Assembly (NCBI GenBank): GCA_016710785.1
Contig: JADJUE010000009.1
Coordinates: 62,001 to 126,000 of the forward strand
Source: Candidatus Epilinea brevis
Lineage (GTDB): Bacteria > Chloroflexota > Anaerolineae > Epilineales > Epilineaceae
Reading direction: 5' to 3'
DNA length: 64,000 nucleotides
A program made the position numbers and the translations under genes. Position 1 is the first letter of the stretch. Each line of letters opens with the position of its first letter. Shown here piece by piece: positions 25,238 through 33,757 of the stretch. The notes under the pieces were generated by a model. It was not told where the DNA came from. It was given only the letters and a program-made list of their open reading frames with translations, and searched no databases.

Positions 25238-26434
25238 ATGCCCCTTCCTGTTGCCGAGCTGACCCGACGCCTGCGCGAGGCGGCCGACCTGGCCGCCGAC
25301 TTCGCGATGCGCGCGCCCGCCCATGACCGCGACGGCAGCTTTCCCGTGGAGAACCTGCAGATCCTGCGCGCCGCCGGCTGGGCCGGGCTGCCGGTACCCC
25401 AGCGCTGGGGCGGCTGGGGCGCGGGTCTGGCGGATGCCGTTCGCCTCCTCAGGACATTGGGAGGCGGCTGCGGCAGCACGGCCTTGTCCTACGCCATGCA
25501 TGTCCAGACCCTGGGCACCGCCCCGGCGCGCCAGTGGTCGGGCGACGCCTGGCCCCGCCTATGCGCCGACGTGGTGGCGCGCGGCGCCTGGGTCAACAGC
25601 TGCGCGTCGGAGCCAGAGCTGGGCAGCCCCAGCCGCGGCGGCCTGCCTCGCACGGTGGCCCGGCCGGTGGCCGAGGGCTGGTTGATCAGCGGCCGCAAGA
25701 ACTTCGCCAGCCTTGCCCCGGCCCTGGACTGGGCCATCGTTCCCGCGGCGCTGGCGGGCGAGGATGGCGCCATCGGCCGCTTCCTGGTGCCGATGGCGCG
25801 GCTGCGTATCGAGGAGACCTGGGATGCCATGGGCATGCGCGGCACCGGCAGCCACGACCTCGTCCTCGATGACGCCGCAGTGGGGCAGGAGGCGCTGCTG
25901 TACCGCGAGTCCGCCGCGGCGCCGGGCGCACGGCAACCGGTGGCCGGTGCCTGGTTCACGCTGTGCTTCAGCGCCGTCTACCTGGGCGTCGCCGATGCCG
26001 CCCTGGCGGGCAGCGCGCGTTACGCGCTTGACCGCGTGCCGACTGCGCTGGGCAAGCCCATCGGCAGCCTGGAGGCCGTACAGCGCCGCCTGGGCGCGGC
26101 CGACCTCGGCCTGCGGGTAGCAGGCGCCTTCCTGGAGCGTGTTGCGGGCGCCTGGGACCTGGCTGATGAGGCCGCGCGCCTTGACCTGGGTGCCGATGTG
26201 GTGGCGGCCAAGCTGCAGGTGGCCGAGGCGGCGGTGTCCGCGGTGGACCACTGCCTTCACGTGCTGGGCGGGCCGTCGATGCGTCGGGACCTGCCGCTGG
26301 AGCGACGCTTCCGCGATGTGCGGGCGGTGTTCTTCCATCCGCCCACCCAGGATCAGGGCCTGGCCCTGCTCGGGCGCTTGACCCTCGCGGCGGCGGAGCG
26401 CGATGCCGCTGGCGCCGCAGAGACCGGCGGTTGA
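25238..26434 (+). CDS. Acyl-CoA dehydrogenase family flavoprotein
   Basis: 398 aa. Helical N-terminal domain, then a beta-domain with VNSCASEPELGSPSRGG and GWLISGRKNFASLAP, then MGMRGTGSHDLVLDD, and a C-terminal helical domain ending CLHVLGGPSMRRDLPLERRF. The usual catalytic Glu position of acyl-CoA dehydrogenases is not obvious. The HVLGGPSMRRDLPLERRFRD ending resembles the DszC/hydroxylase-like subgroup, so oxidation of a non-CoA substrate is possible. The last 82 nt overlap the convergent sulfatase gene. Confidence 0.85.
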   Translation: MPLPVAELTRRLREAADLAADFAMRAPAHDRDGSFPVENLQILRAAGWAGLPVPQRWGGWGAGLADAVRLLRTLGGGCGSTALSYAMHVQTLGTAPARQWSGDAWPRLCADVVARGAWVNSCASEPELGSPSRGGLPRTVARPVAEGWLISGRKNFASLAPALDWAIVPAALAGEDGAIGRFLVPMARLRIEETWDAMGMRGTGSHDLVLDDAAVGQEALLYRESAAAPGARQPVAGAWFTLCFSAVYLGVADAALAGSARYALDRVPTALGKPIGSLEAVQRRLGAADLGLRVAGAFLERVAGAWDLADEAARLDLGADVVAAKLQVAEAAVSAVDHCLHVLGGPSMRRDLPLERRFRDVRAVFFHPPTQDQGLALLGRLTLAAAERDAAGAAETGG

Positions 26435-28278
26435 CGGCGCAGGGTCAACGGCAGGTGGAGGGTCGGCCAGCTGCCGGGCGGGGTCGGCGACATGCCCGGC
26501 GGGGCCTCCGTCGCCACGGATGAAGCGGTGGGGTCCGGCGGGGCGGTGGTGGTGGCCAGGGCGGGCGTTGCCGACGCTCCGGTTGCCGGGGTCCTTGCGG
26601 TTGTGGCGGTCGGCCTGGGGGTGACGGGCGGTTCGGGCAGGGGCCGGGACTCCAGCGCGCGGCAGTCGGCGCCCTGGCAGGCATGCAGCTCAGCGGCCCA
26701 CGCCGACAGCGCGGCCAGGTAGGCGGGCGGCAGCGATGCAGCCAGGTTGTCCAGCTGTAGCGGGTCGGCCAGGTTGTCGTAGAACTCGAGTTCCGCTGGC
26801 TTGATCTCGACGAAGGTGAAGCGCGGTGTGCGCAGACCGACATGCACCTCGCGCGTGGGGTTCGGCGCCTCCTGGGCAATTTCCGCCGGCGTGCGGCTGT
26901 CGGTCAGATCGAAGTCATCCGGTGGGGCGATGACGCCGAAGCCAGGCAGCCCCAGGACCGGCGAGGCCACCGGCGTGCCGCGCTGGCTGCGGTAGCCGCC
27001 GGCATAACCTTCGAGCAGGTAGGCCTGACGCCACAGAGCGCGATCGATCGGCTCGCCGCGCAAAAGCGTCAGCAGCGAGCGACCTTCCACGAAAGCCGGC
27101 ACCGCCGCTCCCGCCAGCTCCGCCAGGGTGGGCGCCAGGTCCACGTTGCCGGTCAAGAGACCGGATACGCGGCGGCCGGCCGGGATGTCCGGCCCGCGGA
27201 TGATGAAGGGCACGTGGATGTCTTCCTCGTAGGCCGTGGTCTTGCCGGCCAGCAGCCGGTGCTGTCCCAGGTGGTAGCCGTTGTCCGAGCTGAAGATGAC
27301 ATAGGTGTCGTCGCGGTGCCCGGTTTCGGACAGCACAGCCATCAACCGCGCCACCAGCTCGTCGACGGCCTGCAGCGACTGCAGGCGCGCGCGGTGCTCG
27401 ACGTCCATGGTGGCCATCTGGTCCGGATGCAGCGGTGGCAGGAATTGGATGCGGGAGGGCTTGTCGCTCACGTCGACTTCGTCGAACGCGGCCGTGCGCG
27501 GCACCCGAGCGTCGGGGAACAGGTCCTTGTGCCGCGGGGCGGGGACCGCCGGCGCATGCGGCGCGAAGGTCGACAGGTGGATGAAGAACGGCCGCGGATC
27601 GGTGATGGCGCGGCGGAGGGCGGCCTCGGCATGGCCACCCAGGACATCGGTGATATGGTCCTCCGGCCGACTGCCGTAGCTGACCAGGCTGCCGTTCTCG
27701 TTCATGCGGTAGTCGAAAGAACCGTAGGCGGTCTCGTCCACCGGGCTGTACCATTCCGACCAGCCCGGCGGGACGCGCAGCGGGTCGCTCGGCAGGGGGT
27801 AGCCGTTGAGGTACTTGCCGGAGTAGACCGTGCGGTAGCCGGCGTCCTGCAACCAAACGCCGACCGTGGATGATTCCAGGCCCAGGGGCAGGATCTTCTC
27901 GTAGCCGCCGGCGGGCGGGGCGTTGGTCAGGATGCGGTGGCTGTGCACGTACTGGCCGCGAAGCATGGTGCTGCGGCTGGGGCAGCAGGTGGGGAAGCTG
28001 ATGTAGTGGCTGTCCAACGATGTGCCTTGGTCGGCCAGCAGCTGTCGCACCTGCGGCATGACCGCCATGCTGCCCAGCTCCAGGTCCAGGTCGTCGGCGA
28101 GGATGAAGATGACGTTGGGCCGGCGCAGCGGTTCGGCCGGCGCCGGCTGCGCCGGGACCGCGCTGATGTCCGGCGCCGGCGGTCCGTCGGCGGCCGGGAC
28201 GGCTCGGCCGCAGGCGCCGGCGAGGAGGGCCGTGAGGCAGGTGGCGAGGATCGCCGGCCGGCATCTGGCCTTGGGCAT
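26353..28278 (-). CDS. Sulfatase lipoprotein with C-terminal LP tail
   Basis: 641 aa. A lipoprotein signal (LTALLAGACG) places it outside the membrane. Alkaline-phosphatase-fold sulfatase: metal site ILADDLDLE, formylglycine motif CCPSRSTML (C-x-P-S-R) that a maturase would convert, and SSDNGYHLGQHRL for further metal ligands. Residues about 540-600 are a Thr/Pro/Ala linker, followed by TLHLPLTLRRQPP, an LP-tail variant, and about 20 further residues. It overlaps the opposite-strand acyl-CoA dehydrogenase by 82 nt. The ATG shares a base with the DUF3037 stop. The sulfated substrate is unknown. Confidence 0.92.
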   Translation of the reverse strand: MPKARCRPAILATCLTALLAGACGRAVPAADGPPAPDISAVPAQPAPAEPLRRPNVIFILADDLDLELGSMAVMPQVRQLLADQGTSLDSHYISFPTCCPSRSTMLRGQYVHSHRILTNAPPAGGYEKILPLGLESSTVGVWLQDAGYRTVYSGKYLNGYPLPSDPLRVPPGWSEWYSPVDETAYGSFDYRMNENGSLVSYGSRPEDHITDVLGGHAEAALRRAITDPRPFFIHLSTFAPHAPAVPAPRHKDLFPDARVPRTAAFDEVDVSDKPSRIQFLPPLHPDQMATMDVEHRARLQSLQAVDELVARLMAVLSETGHRDDTYVIFSSDNGYHLGQHRLLAGKTTAYEEDIHVPFIIRGPDIPAGRRVSGLLTGNVDLAPTLAELAGAAVPAFVEGRSLLTLLRGEPIDRALWRQAYLLEGYAGGYRSQRGTPVASPVLGLPGFGVIAPPDDFDLTDSRTPAEIAQEAPNPTREVHVGLRTPRFTFVEIKPAELEFYDNLADPLQLDNLAASLPPAYLAALSAWAAELHACQGADCRALESRPLPEPPVTPRPTATTARTPATGASATPALATTTAPPDPTASSVATEAPPGMSPTPPGSWPTLHLPLTLRRQPPVSAAPAASRSAAARVKRPSRARP

Positions 28279-28676
28279 CACGGGCCTGGCTCCCGCCGGC
28301 CTTGGCTGAGCGTGAACAGGTGCTCCAATGTCGCGCGAAGGTCTTGGCAACGTCCGCCGCGCAGCTCCGAAGGACGGACCACGGCGCTGCGCGGGGCGGT
28401 CAGCCAGTGGAAGCGCTCGCCGGGCGGGAGGAGGCCGATCGCGCCGCCCTCCGCCCCGCCGCGGCAGACGCGGGCGAGGTCGCTCAGGGCGCGGGCGGCC
28501 AAGACCGTGTCCAGCCCCGGGAGGTGTTCAGACCAGAGACCGGGTTCGATGGCCACCCGCAGGTCCAGGTATTCGGCGGCCCGGCAATGCAGGATCACCC
28601 CGACCGTCAGGCAGTGGTCGGTCAAGCAGCTGGGAACCAGCTGCAAGGTGGCGTACTCGTAATGCTGATCGGTCAT
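28278..28676 (-). CDS. DUF3037 domain protein
   Basis: 132 aa. It begins EYATLQLVPSCLTDHCLTVG and continues GVILHCRAAEYLDLRV, the pattern of DUF3037, a small alpha/beta domain regularly encoded beside a HipA-like kinase gene. It starts 2 nt after that gene's stop and shares its last base with the sulfatase ATG. No catalytic residues seen. Probably a partner of the kinase; function not established. Confidence 0.82.
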   Translation of the reverse strand: MTDQHYEYATLQLVPSCLTDHCLTVGVILHCRAAEYLDLRVAIEPGLWSEHLPGLDTVLAARALSDLARVCRGGAEGGAIGLLPPGERFHWLTAPRSAVVRPSELRGGRCQDLRATLEHLFTLSQGRREPGP

Positions 28677-28678
28677 GG

Positions 28679-29566
28679 TCAGCGGCGGTGCGAGAGCTGC
28701 GGCGCGGGCGGGGCCGCGGCGCGCGCCAGCCGCAGCCGCTCGGCCTCCTGGGCGAAGGCGCGTGGGCCGGCGAGGCGCGCCAGAAGGTAGGTGACATAAG
28801 CGTCACGGTTGGCGGCAGCCGAGGGGAAGTCCGGCGCCGCCGCGTCGATCGCCGGCGACAGCAGTTCGTCCGGCACCTGCGCCAGCAAGGCCTCCAGCGT
28901 CGGCCGGTCCAAGAGCGGCGCCAGGCGCGCGTCGGCGGCCATGATGTCGCCGGCCAGGGGCAAGAGGACGTGGTCGGCGACGGCCATGAAGGGTCGGCGA
29001 GCAGCGTCGGGCGTCGAGGCTTCCCAGCGATGATGGAAGTAGAGCGCCGCGCCGTGGTCGATCAACCAGGGACGGCCCTGCCAGATCAGGATGTTGGGGT
29101 TGCGTGGCGTGCGATCGATGTTCAAGGTCAAGGCGTCCAGCCAGACCACCGCGGCTGCCAGATCAGCGGCAACCAGATCCGCGGCGCCGACCAGCTCGAA
29201 GTTGAAGGCCCCGTCCAGATGGACCAGGCCTACGTTGAGCCCCACGCTGGCCCGCAGGAGGTCGCGGATCTCGTCGTGGCGGTTGAACTGCTCCGCTCCC
29301 TCGTCGAGACGTACCAGGGCCAGCGGCGGCATAGGCAGGCCCAGCAGATGCGCCAGGCCACCCACCACCAGCTCGGCCACCAGCGCGCGCGGACCCTGGC
29401 CAGCGCCGCGAAACTTGACGACCCATAGGCTGAGGTCGTCCATCTCCATGAGCGCCGGCAAGGAGCCGCCCTCGCGCAAGGCGGCGACATAGCGGATGGC
29501 CGTATGGCGCGGGAGCCCGGATGCCGCGCCGAGGGGCGCCTGCGGTGGGGTGGGATCATGGGGCAT
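28679..29566 (-). CDS. HipA-like kinase family protein
   Basis: 295 aa from ATG 29566 (GGAGG 8 nt upstream; an upstream frame extension lacks a site). A HipA-type kinase core: LWVVKFRG (nucleotide-binding Lys), the long helical lobe, NIDRTPRNPNILIW as the catalytic/metal loop with Asp and Asn, and LIDHGAALYFH as the metal-binding Asp. It lacks the HipB-binding N-terminal domain of HipA, and no HipB is nearby, so this is the DUF3037-associated type rather than a toxin. Target unknown. Confidence 0.85.
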   Translation of the reverse strand: MPHDPTPPQAPLGAASGLPRHTAIRYVAALREGGSLPALMEMDDLSLWVVKFRGAGQGPRALVAELVVGGLAHLLGLPMPPLALVRLDEGAEQFNRHDEIRDLLRASVGLNVGLVHLDGAFNFELVGAADLVAADLAAAVVWLDALTLNIDRTPRNPNILIWQGRPWLIDHGAALYFHHRWEASTPDAARRPFMAVADHVLLPLAGDIMAADARLAPLLDRPTLEALLAQVPDELLSPAIDAAAPDFPSAAANRDAYVTYLLARLAGPRAFAQEAERLRLARAAAPPAPQLSHRR

Positions 29567-29671
29567 GGGACAGACCTCCGGCAGGCATGTTACCGCAGTT
29601 GGACAGGGTTCCAAGAACGCCGAGGCCGCCGCGGTCGAACGACGGCTCGGCGGCGTCTCTGTGCCTGGCGA

Positions 29672-30541
29672 TCAGAACAAGCCCAACTGGCGTACCGCCG
29701 GCAGCGCATCGGCCGGCCAAGGGGGTAGCAGCCCCGCGTCGACGCGCCGCGACAGCTGCTCATGCAGCTGCCGGGCCAGCTGCGGGGCCAGGCCCTCATC
29801 GGGCGCGTGCACGAAGACGAACGGTTCCAGCCCCTGGCCGATCCACAGGGCCAGCTGGTCGGCCCAGGCCTTCAGCAGCCAGCGGTTGGCGTCCATGTGC
29901 GCGTGGGCCACGAAGCGCACCACCGGGCTGCGTCCGGTGACGGTGAGGCGCACCGGCAAGCGCGGCTTGCGGGCCTGGGCGGCCCTGACCAGGGGGTCGC
30001 TCCTGTCGCTGTCCCAGAGCCCGCGGCTGTCGAAGATCACGCGGTCCATGGCCAGGCCGGCCAGCAGGTCATCCAGGCCGGCCTCGGCGTCGCCGCCGCT
30101 GAAGTAGGCCGGATGGCGCAGCTCGACGGCATAGGCTAGATCGCGCGGCAGGTCCCGCAGGAAATGCGCCAGCTGCGGCAGGTCGTCCGGGCCGAAGCCG
30201 GGCGGCAGCTGGAGCATCAGAGGGCCCAGGCGCGGACCCAAGGGACGCAGCAGGGCCAGGAAGGCAGCGGTTTCCGCCGCGGCGCCGACCAGGCGCCGGT
30301 CATGGGTGATGGTCTGCGGAAACTTGAAGCAGAAGCGAAAGGTGCCGGGCGTGTCCTGCGCCCAGCGCTCGACGGTCGTCGCCCGGGGCAGGCCGTAGAA
30401 GGTGGCGTTGCCCTCCACGGCATTGAAGACCGAAGCGTATTGGCGCAGAAAGGCATCAGGCTGGGAGCCGGCCGCGAAAAAACGACCGACCCAATCCTTG
30501 TGGCCCCACACCGGGCAACCCAGGTGATAGCCTCTCAGCAT
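29672..30541 (-). CDS. DUF72 (YecE-like) family protein
   Basis: 289 aa, a TIM-barrel family of unknown reaction. Blocks are LGCPVWGHKDWVGRFF, VEGNATFYGLPRATTVERW, FRFCFKFPQTITHDRR, LMLQLPPGFG and YAVELRHPAYF, which follow the family order. Start ATG 30541 has no Shine-Dalgarno. A TACAAT box upstream is followed first by another ATG at 30555, whose 6-codon frame stops across this start. Confidence 0.93.
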   Translation of the reverse strand: MLRGYHLGCPVWGHKDWVGRFFAAGSQPDAFLRQYASVFNAVEGNATFYGLPRATTVERWAQDTPGTFRFCFKFPQTITHDRRLVGAAAETAAFLALLRPLGPRLGPLMLQLPPGFGPDDLPQLAHFLRDLPRDLAYAVELRHPAYFSGGDAEAGLDDLLAGLAMDRVIFDSRGLWDSDRSDPLVRAAQARKPRLPVRLTVTGRSPVVRFVAHAHMDANRWLLKAWADQLALWIGQGLEPFVFVHAPDEGLAPQLARQLHEQLSRRVDAGLLPPWPADALPAVRQLGLF

Positions 30542-30555
30542 CGCGCGGCCCGCAT
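30535..30555 (-). other. Possible leaderless mini-cistron (6 codons) coupled to the DUF72 gene
   Basis: Reads MRAARC then TGA. The stop (30537-30535) overlaps the DUF72 ATG at 30541 as ATGCTGA. The ATG lies 7 nt after TACAAT. The arrangement mirrors that before engB. Confidence 0.35.
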
Positions 30556-30562
30556 GCTGCAG

Positions 30563-30568
30563 ATTGTA
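30563..30568 (-). promoter_or_regulatory. -10 box TACAAT upstream of the DUF72 gene
   Basis: TACAAT on the minus strand, 7 nt before ATG 30555 and 21 nt before ATG 30541. No good -35 sequence. Confidence 0.55.
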
Positions 30569-30584
30569 TCACCCCGCTCAAGCT

Positions 30585-32483
30585 TCAACCGCCGGCCGCC
30601 GCCTTGCCCACCTGCCGTCCGTCCAGGGCGCGGATGGCGACCACGGCCGGCCGCGGCGGCTGGACGCCGTCCGGCCAGGAGGAGATCGGTTCGCTCAGGG
30701 TGCCACCCTCGCCCGGATGCTGCACGGAGACGAACAGCGTGCTGCAATCCGGGGTGAAACAAGGACCGGTGATCTCCGCACCCGGCACGCCGGTGAAGAA
30801 GCGCCGCGCGAAGCCCCGCTCGGGTCCTTCGGTGGGGATGGCGAAGAGCGCGTCGGCGTCGCCGAACACATCCGCCTGCCCGTCGGTTGCCACCCAGAGG
30901 TTGCCGTCCTTGTCGAAGACCATGTTGTCGGGACAGGCCATGCGGCTGACCAGCGACTTGGGGTAGCCGCCGTAGTAGCTGTCGGGAGCCGCCGGGTCGC
31001 CGCAGAGCATGAAGATGCGCCAGCGGAAGCGGGTCGCGCCATGGTCGGCGCGGTCCTCCTCCAGCTCGATGATGTGGCCGGCGCGGTTGTTCTTGCGCGG
31101 GTTGGCGGCGTCGGGTTCGCTGCGCTGAACCGTGGGATCGCCGCGCAAAGGATTCTTGGTGAGCGCGATATAGACCTTCCGGGTATGCGGATGGATGACG
31201 ATGTCCTCCGGCCGATCCATGCGCGTGGCGCCGGCCAGGGAGGCCGCGCGGATCGTGTTCAGGCAGACTTCGGCCTGGCTCGGAAAGCCGTTGGCCCGGT
31301 TGAGCGGCCCGCGACCGGCGACCAGGGGCAACCAGTCGCCGCTGCCGTCGGCGTTGAAACGCGCCGCGAACAGGGTGCCTTCGTCCAGCAGCCGGAGGTT
31401 GTGCTGGCGGTCAAGAGCGGCCATGGCATGGCGGCTGACGAACTTGTACACGCAGGCGAACATGATGTCGTCGCCGTAATAGCATGCGGCCTGCCCCGTG
31501 GCCGTCAGGGCGACGCTGGCGCCCTCCGAACGCAAGCGGCCCAAGGCCGTTCGCTTGCGCGGGATCCACGAGGGGTCGAAGGGATCGATCTCCACCTGAT
31601 AGCCGAAGCGAAACGACTCGTTGGGCTCCTTGTCGATGCGAAAGCGGTCGTCGGCCTTCTCGAAGCCGAACTGGGTGCCCTTGAGCGGCAAGCCGTAGTC
31701 GATGTAGATCCAGTAGCGCGGATCGTCCTCCGGGAAGTCGTTGCGATCCCCGAAGAAGAGGTGGAAGTTCTCCTCCGAGGTCAGCAGGGTACCCCAAGGG
31801 GTCAGGGCCGCGGAGCAGTTGGCCAGCATGCCCAGCACCCGTGTGCCGTCGGGATCGGCGCTGGTGCGGGTCCACGGATGCCCGGCGGCCGGTCCGCTCA
31901 AAAGCGTCGGGCTGAGGCCGGTGACCCGCCAATTACGCGGCGAATCGCTGCGCACCTTCCAGCGGTCGTCGACATCGCTGTACACCTCGACGAAGGTCAC
32001 CCCCAGGGCGGCCAGCTGGATGTCCAGCTGTTCCGCAGTGGGATCGTCCGGGTCGTAGTCCGGCAGCATGAGCCTGGCGTTGGGTGATTCGTGGTTGACC
32101 ACCAGCAATCCGTGGTGTGAAGCGCTGCCGCCTTGCTGCAAGGGTATGAAGCCCACGTAGTCGGCGTTGTAGCCGAACTGCATGGCCTGCGCCCTTGCGC
32201 TCTGGCGCCGTGGGTCGAAGGGCGGCGCACCTGGAAGCACCGGGTCTCCCCAACGCAGCAGCACCTGGGCCACATGGCCGTCGGCGACGCGAACGGCGTC
32301 GCCGGCTCCCGGTGGCACGGGCGGGAAGGAGAGGCCGCCCGGCCCGGAGGGCACCGGCAGCTGCCGCTTGTTGCCGGCGAAGGGCAGGAAGAGCGACAGG
32401 CCGCCCAGGAGTCCGCCCCGCAATGCCGCCCGACGGCTGAGGGTCCTACCCCTCCAGCCCGGCGAACCTGGTTCCAGCATCAT
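30585..32483 (-). CDS. phoX: PhoX-family alkaline phosphatase, Tat-exported
   Basis: 632 aa. The twin-arginine signal (TLSRRAALRGGLLGG, Arg at 17-18) predicts folded export, as known for PhoX, a Ca/Fe phosphomonoesterase. Family blocks: VNHESPNARL, MLANCSAALTPWGTLLTSEE with the conserved Cys, FVSRHAM, and MDRPEDIVIHP. Start ATG 32483 has AGGAG 6 nt upstream. It is likely to release phosphate outside the cell. No pho-box-like repeats were recognised upstream. Confidence 0.9.
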   Translation of the reverse strand: MMLEPGSPGWRGRTLSRRAALRGGLLGGLSLFLPFAGNKRQLPVPSGPGGLSFPPVPPGAGDAVRVADGHVAQVLLRWGDPVLPGAPPFDPRRQSARAQAMQFGYNADYVGFIPLQQGGSASHHGLLVVNHESPNARLMLPDYDPDDPTAEQLDIQLAALGVTFVEVYSDVDDRWKVRSDSPRNWRVTGLSPTLLSGPAAGHPWTRTSADPDGTRVLGMLANCSAALTPWGTLLTSEENFHLFFGDRNDFPEDDPRYWIYIDYGLPLKGTQFGFEKADDRFRIDKEPNESFRFGYQVEIDPFDPSWIPRKRTALGRLRSEGASVALTATGQAACYYGDDIMFACVYKFVSRHAMAALDRQHNLRLLDEGTLFAARFNADGSGDWLPLVAGRGPLNRANGFPSQAEVCLNTIRAASLAGATRMDRPEDIVIHPHTRKVYIALTKNPLRGDPTVQRSEPDAANPRKNNRAGHIIELEEDRADHGATRFRWRIFMLCGDPAAPDSYYGGYPKSLVSRMACPDNMVFDKDGNLWVATDGQADVFGDADALFAIPTEGPERGFARRFFTGVPGAEITGPCFTPDCSTLFVSVQHPGEGGTLSEPISSWPDGVQPPRPAVVAIRALDGRQVGKAAAGG

Positions 32484-32589
32484 CGACGGCTCCTCAGCGC
32501 GTGATCCGGTGACCTGCTCGCGCCGTGCGCGACTCCGGGCATGTTAAGGGCCCAGCACAGCGGCGGCAAGCCTCAAGAGCAGACCCTGG

Positions 32590-32595
32590 TATAAT
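32590..32595 (+). promoter_or_regulatory. -10 box TATAAT of the dsbB-like gene
   Basis: Consensus TATAAT 69 nt before the GTG at 32665. The -35 region is weak (GCAAGC at 17 nt). The leader contains an AGGAG ribosome site at 32654-32658. Confidence 0.65.
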
Positions 32596-32664
32596 GCGCC
32601 GCGGCGGCTCCGTGGCGGCCGACGCCCGGCGGCCGCTGCGGCGACCGAAGAACAGGAGAGCAAC

Positions 32665-33210
32665 GTGGAAGCCTTCGATCCTGCGGACGGCCAAACGCTC
32701 AGCCTCAGCGAGCGTATCGAGCGGCATGGACTCTGGTGGATCCTGCTGGTGTCGGCCACCGCCCTGGGCGGCAGCCTCTTCTTCAGCGAGGTCATGGGCC
32801 TGACGCCCTGCCGGCTGTGCTGGTTCCAACGGATCCTCATGTATCCCATCGTGGTCATCGCCGCCGTGGCCCTGCTCCGTGATGACCGCCGCGCTTCGCT
32901 CTACGTCCTGCCCCTGTCGATCACCGGCATCTGTGTGTCGGCGTACCACTTCCTGCTCCAGCAGGGCGTGTTCTCCGAGTCCACCGGCTGTGCCAAGGAC
33001 GGGCCGCCCTGCTCGGCCATCGATTGGATGGCCTTCAACTTCATCACCATCCCGCTGTTGGCCTTGACGGCTTTCACGCTGATCTCCTTGGGCGCCTCAG
33101 CGGCGCTGCGCCAGGACCTCAACGGACCGCGGCCGCCCGCGCTCCGCACCATCCTCTTGACCTTGGCCGCCGTGGTCGCCTTTTACGGCGTCTTGACCGC
33201 CTTCGTCTGA
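32665..33210 (+). CDS. Disulfide bond formation protein B family (DsbB/BdbC)
   Basis: 181 aa, four membrane helices. It passes electrons from a periplasmic/extracellular thiol oxidase to quinones. The first Cys pair is LTPCRLCWFQR, and the second is spaced more widely, GCAKDGPPC. Starts at GTG 32665 with AGGAG 6 nt upstream. No DsbA partner is adjacent; the following 4-TM gene may be co-transcribed. Its presence fits the many Cys-containing exported proteins around it. Confidence 0.92.
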   Translation: MEAFDPADGQTLSLSERIERHGLWWILLVSATALGGSLFFSEVMGLTPCRLCWFQRILMYPIVVIAAVALLRDDRRASLYVLPLSITGICVSAYHFLLQQGVFSESTGCAKDGPPCSAIDWMAFNFITIPLLALTAFTLISLGASAALRQDLNGPRPPALRTILLTLAAVVAFYGVLTAFV

Positions 33211-33244
33211 TCCACCCCTCCCACACAACAGGAGCCCCACCCCC

Positions 33245-33724
33245 GTGGACGCCATCTATCCCTACGCCATCTTCCTACACAACCTCATGCGCTGGCTGGT
33301 GCTCATCTTCCTGGGCATCGCCTTGCTGCGCGCCGTGCCCGGCTGGCTGGGCGATCGGCAATGGCGCCCTGGCGACGATGCGGCAGGCAAGCGGCTGACC
33401 ATGGCCACCGATCTGCAGCTCTTGTTGGGTCTGCTGCTCGCCGGCGTCAGCCCTTTGGTGCGCGTGGCGATGCAGGACATGGGGGCGGCCATGAAGGATC
33501 CCAGCCTCCGCTACTGGTCGGTGGAGCATACCGCCCTGATGCTGTTGGCGGTGATCCTGATCCATATCGGGCGCGCCCGCAGCCGGCGGCCGGTCGCCGA
33601 CCGCGTGAAACACCGCCGCGCGGCCGTCTACTTCGGACTGGCGCTGCTGGCCATCCTCGCCGCCATGCCCTGGCAATGGCTGGCGGCCAACGGTCGGCCC
33701 CTGATTCCCGAACTGCCTTTCTAG
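33245..33724 (+). CDS. Small 4-TM membrane protein, cytochrome-b-like
   Basis: 159 aa with four hydrophobic segments. His residues sit at helix positions (FLHNLMRWLVL, SVEHTALMLLAVILIHIGRA), which gives it the look of the small 'cytochrome b' type membrane proteins known in Bacteroidota, but haem binding is not proved. GTG start at 33245, AGGAG about 10 nt upstream. It follows the DsbB gene by 34 nt. Confidence 0.6.
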   Translation: MDAIYPYAIFLHNLMRWLVLIFLGIALLRAVPGWLGDRQWRPGDDAAGKRLTMATDLQLLLGLLLAGVSPLVRVAMQDMGAAMKDPSLRYWSVEHTALMLLAVILIHIGRARSRRPVADRVKHRRAAVYFGLALLAILAAMPWQWLAANGRPLIPELPF

Positions 33725-33757
33725 GCCTGGTCCTGGTCGGCACCGAGGCGGCATCCC

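Noticed and set aside
26353..26434. Sulfatase end as a frameshifted read-through
   Set aside because: The frame is continuous; a lost stop or real overlap explains it without a frameshift, so it is listed as an overlap only.
28278..29566. HipA-like kinase and DUF3037 as a toxin-antitoxin pair
   Set aside because: No HipB-like DNA-binding protein, and DUF3037 has no helix-turn-helix; the arrangement is that of a different kinase-partner group.
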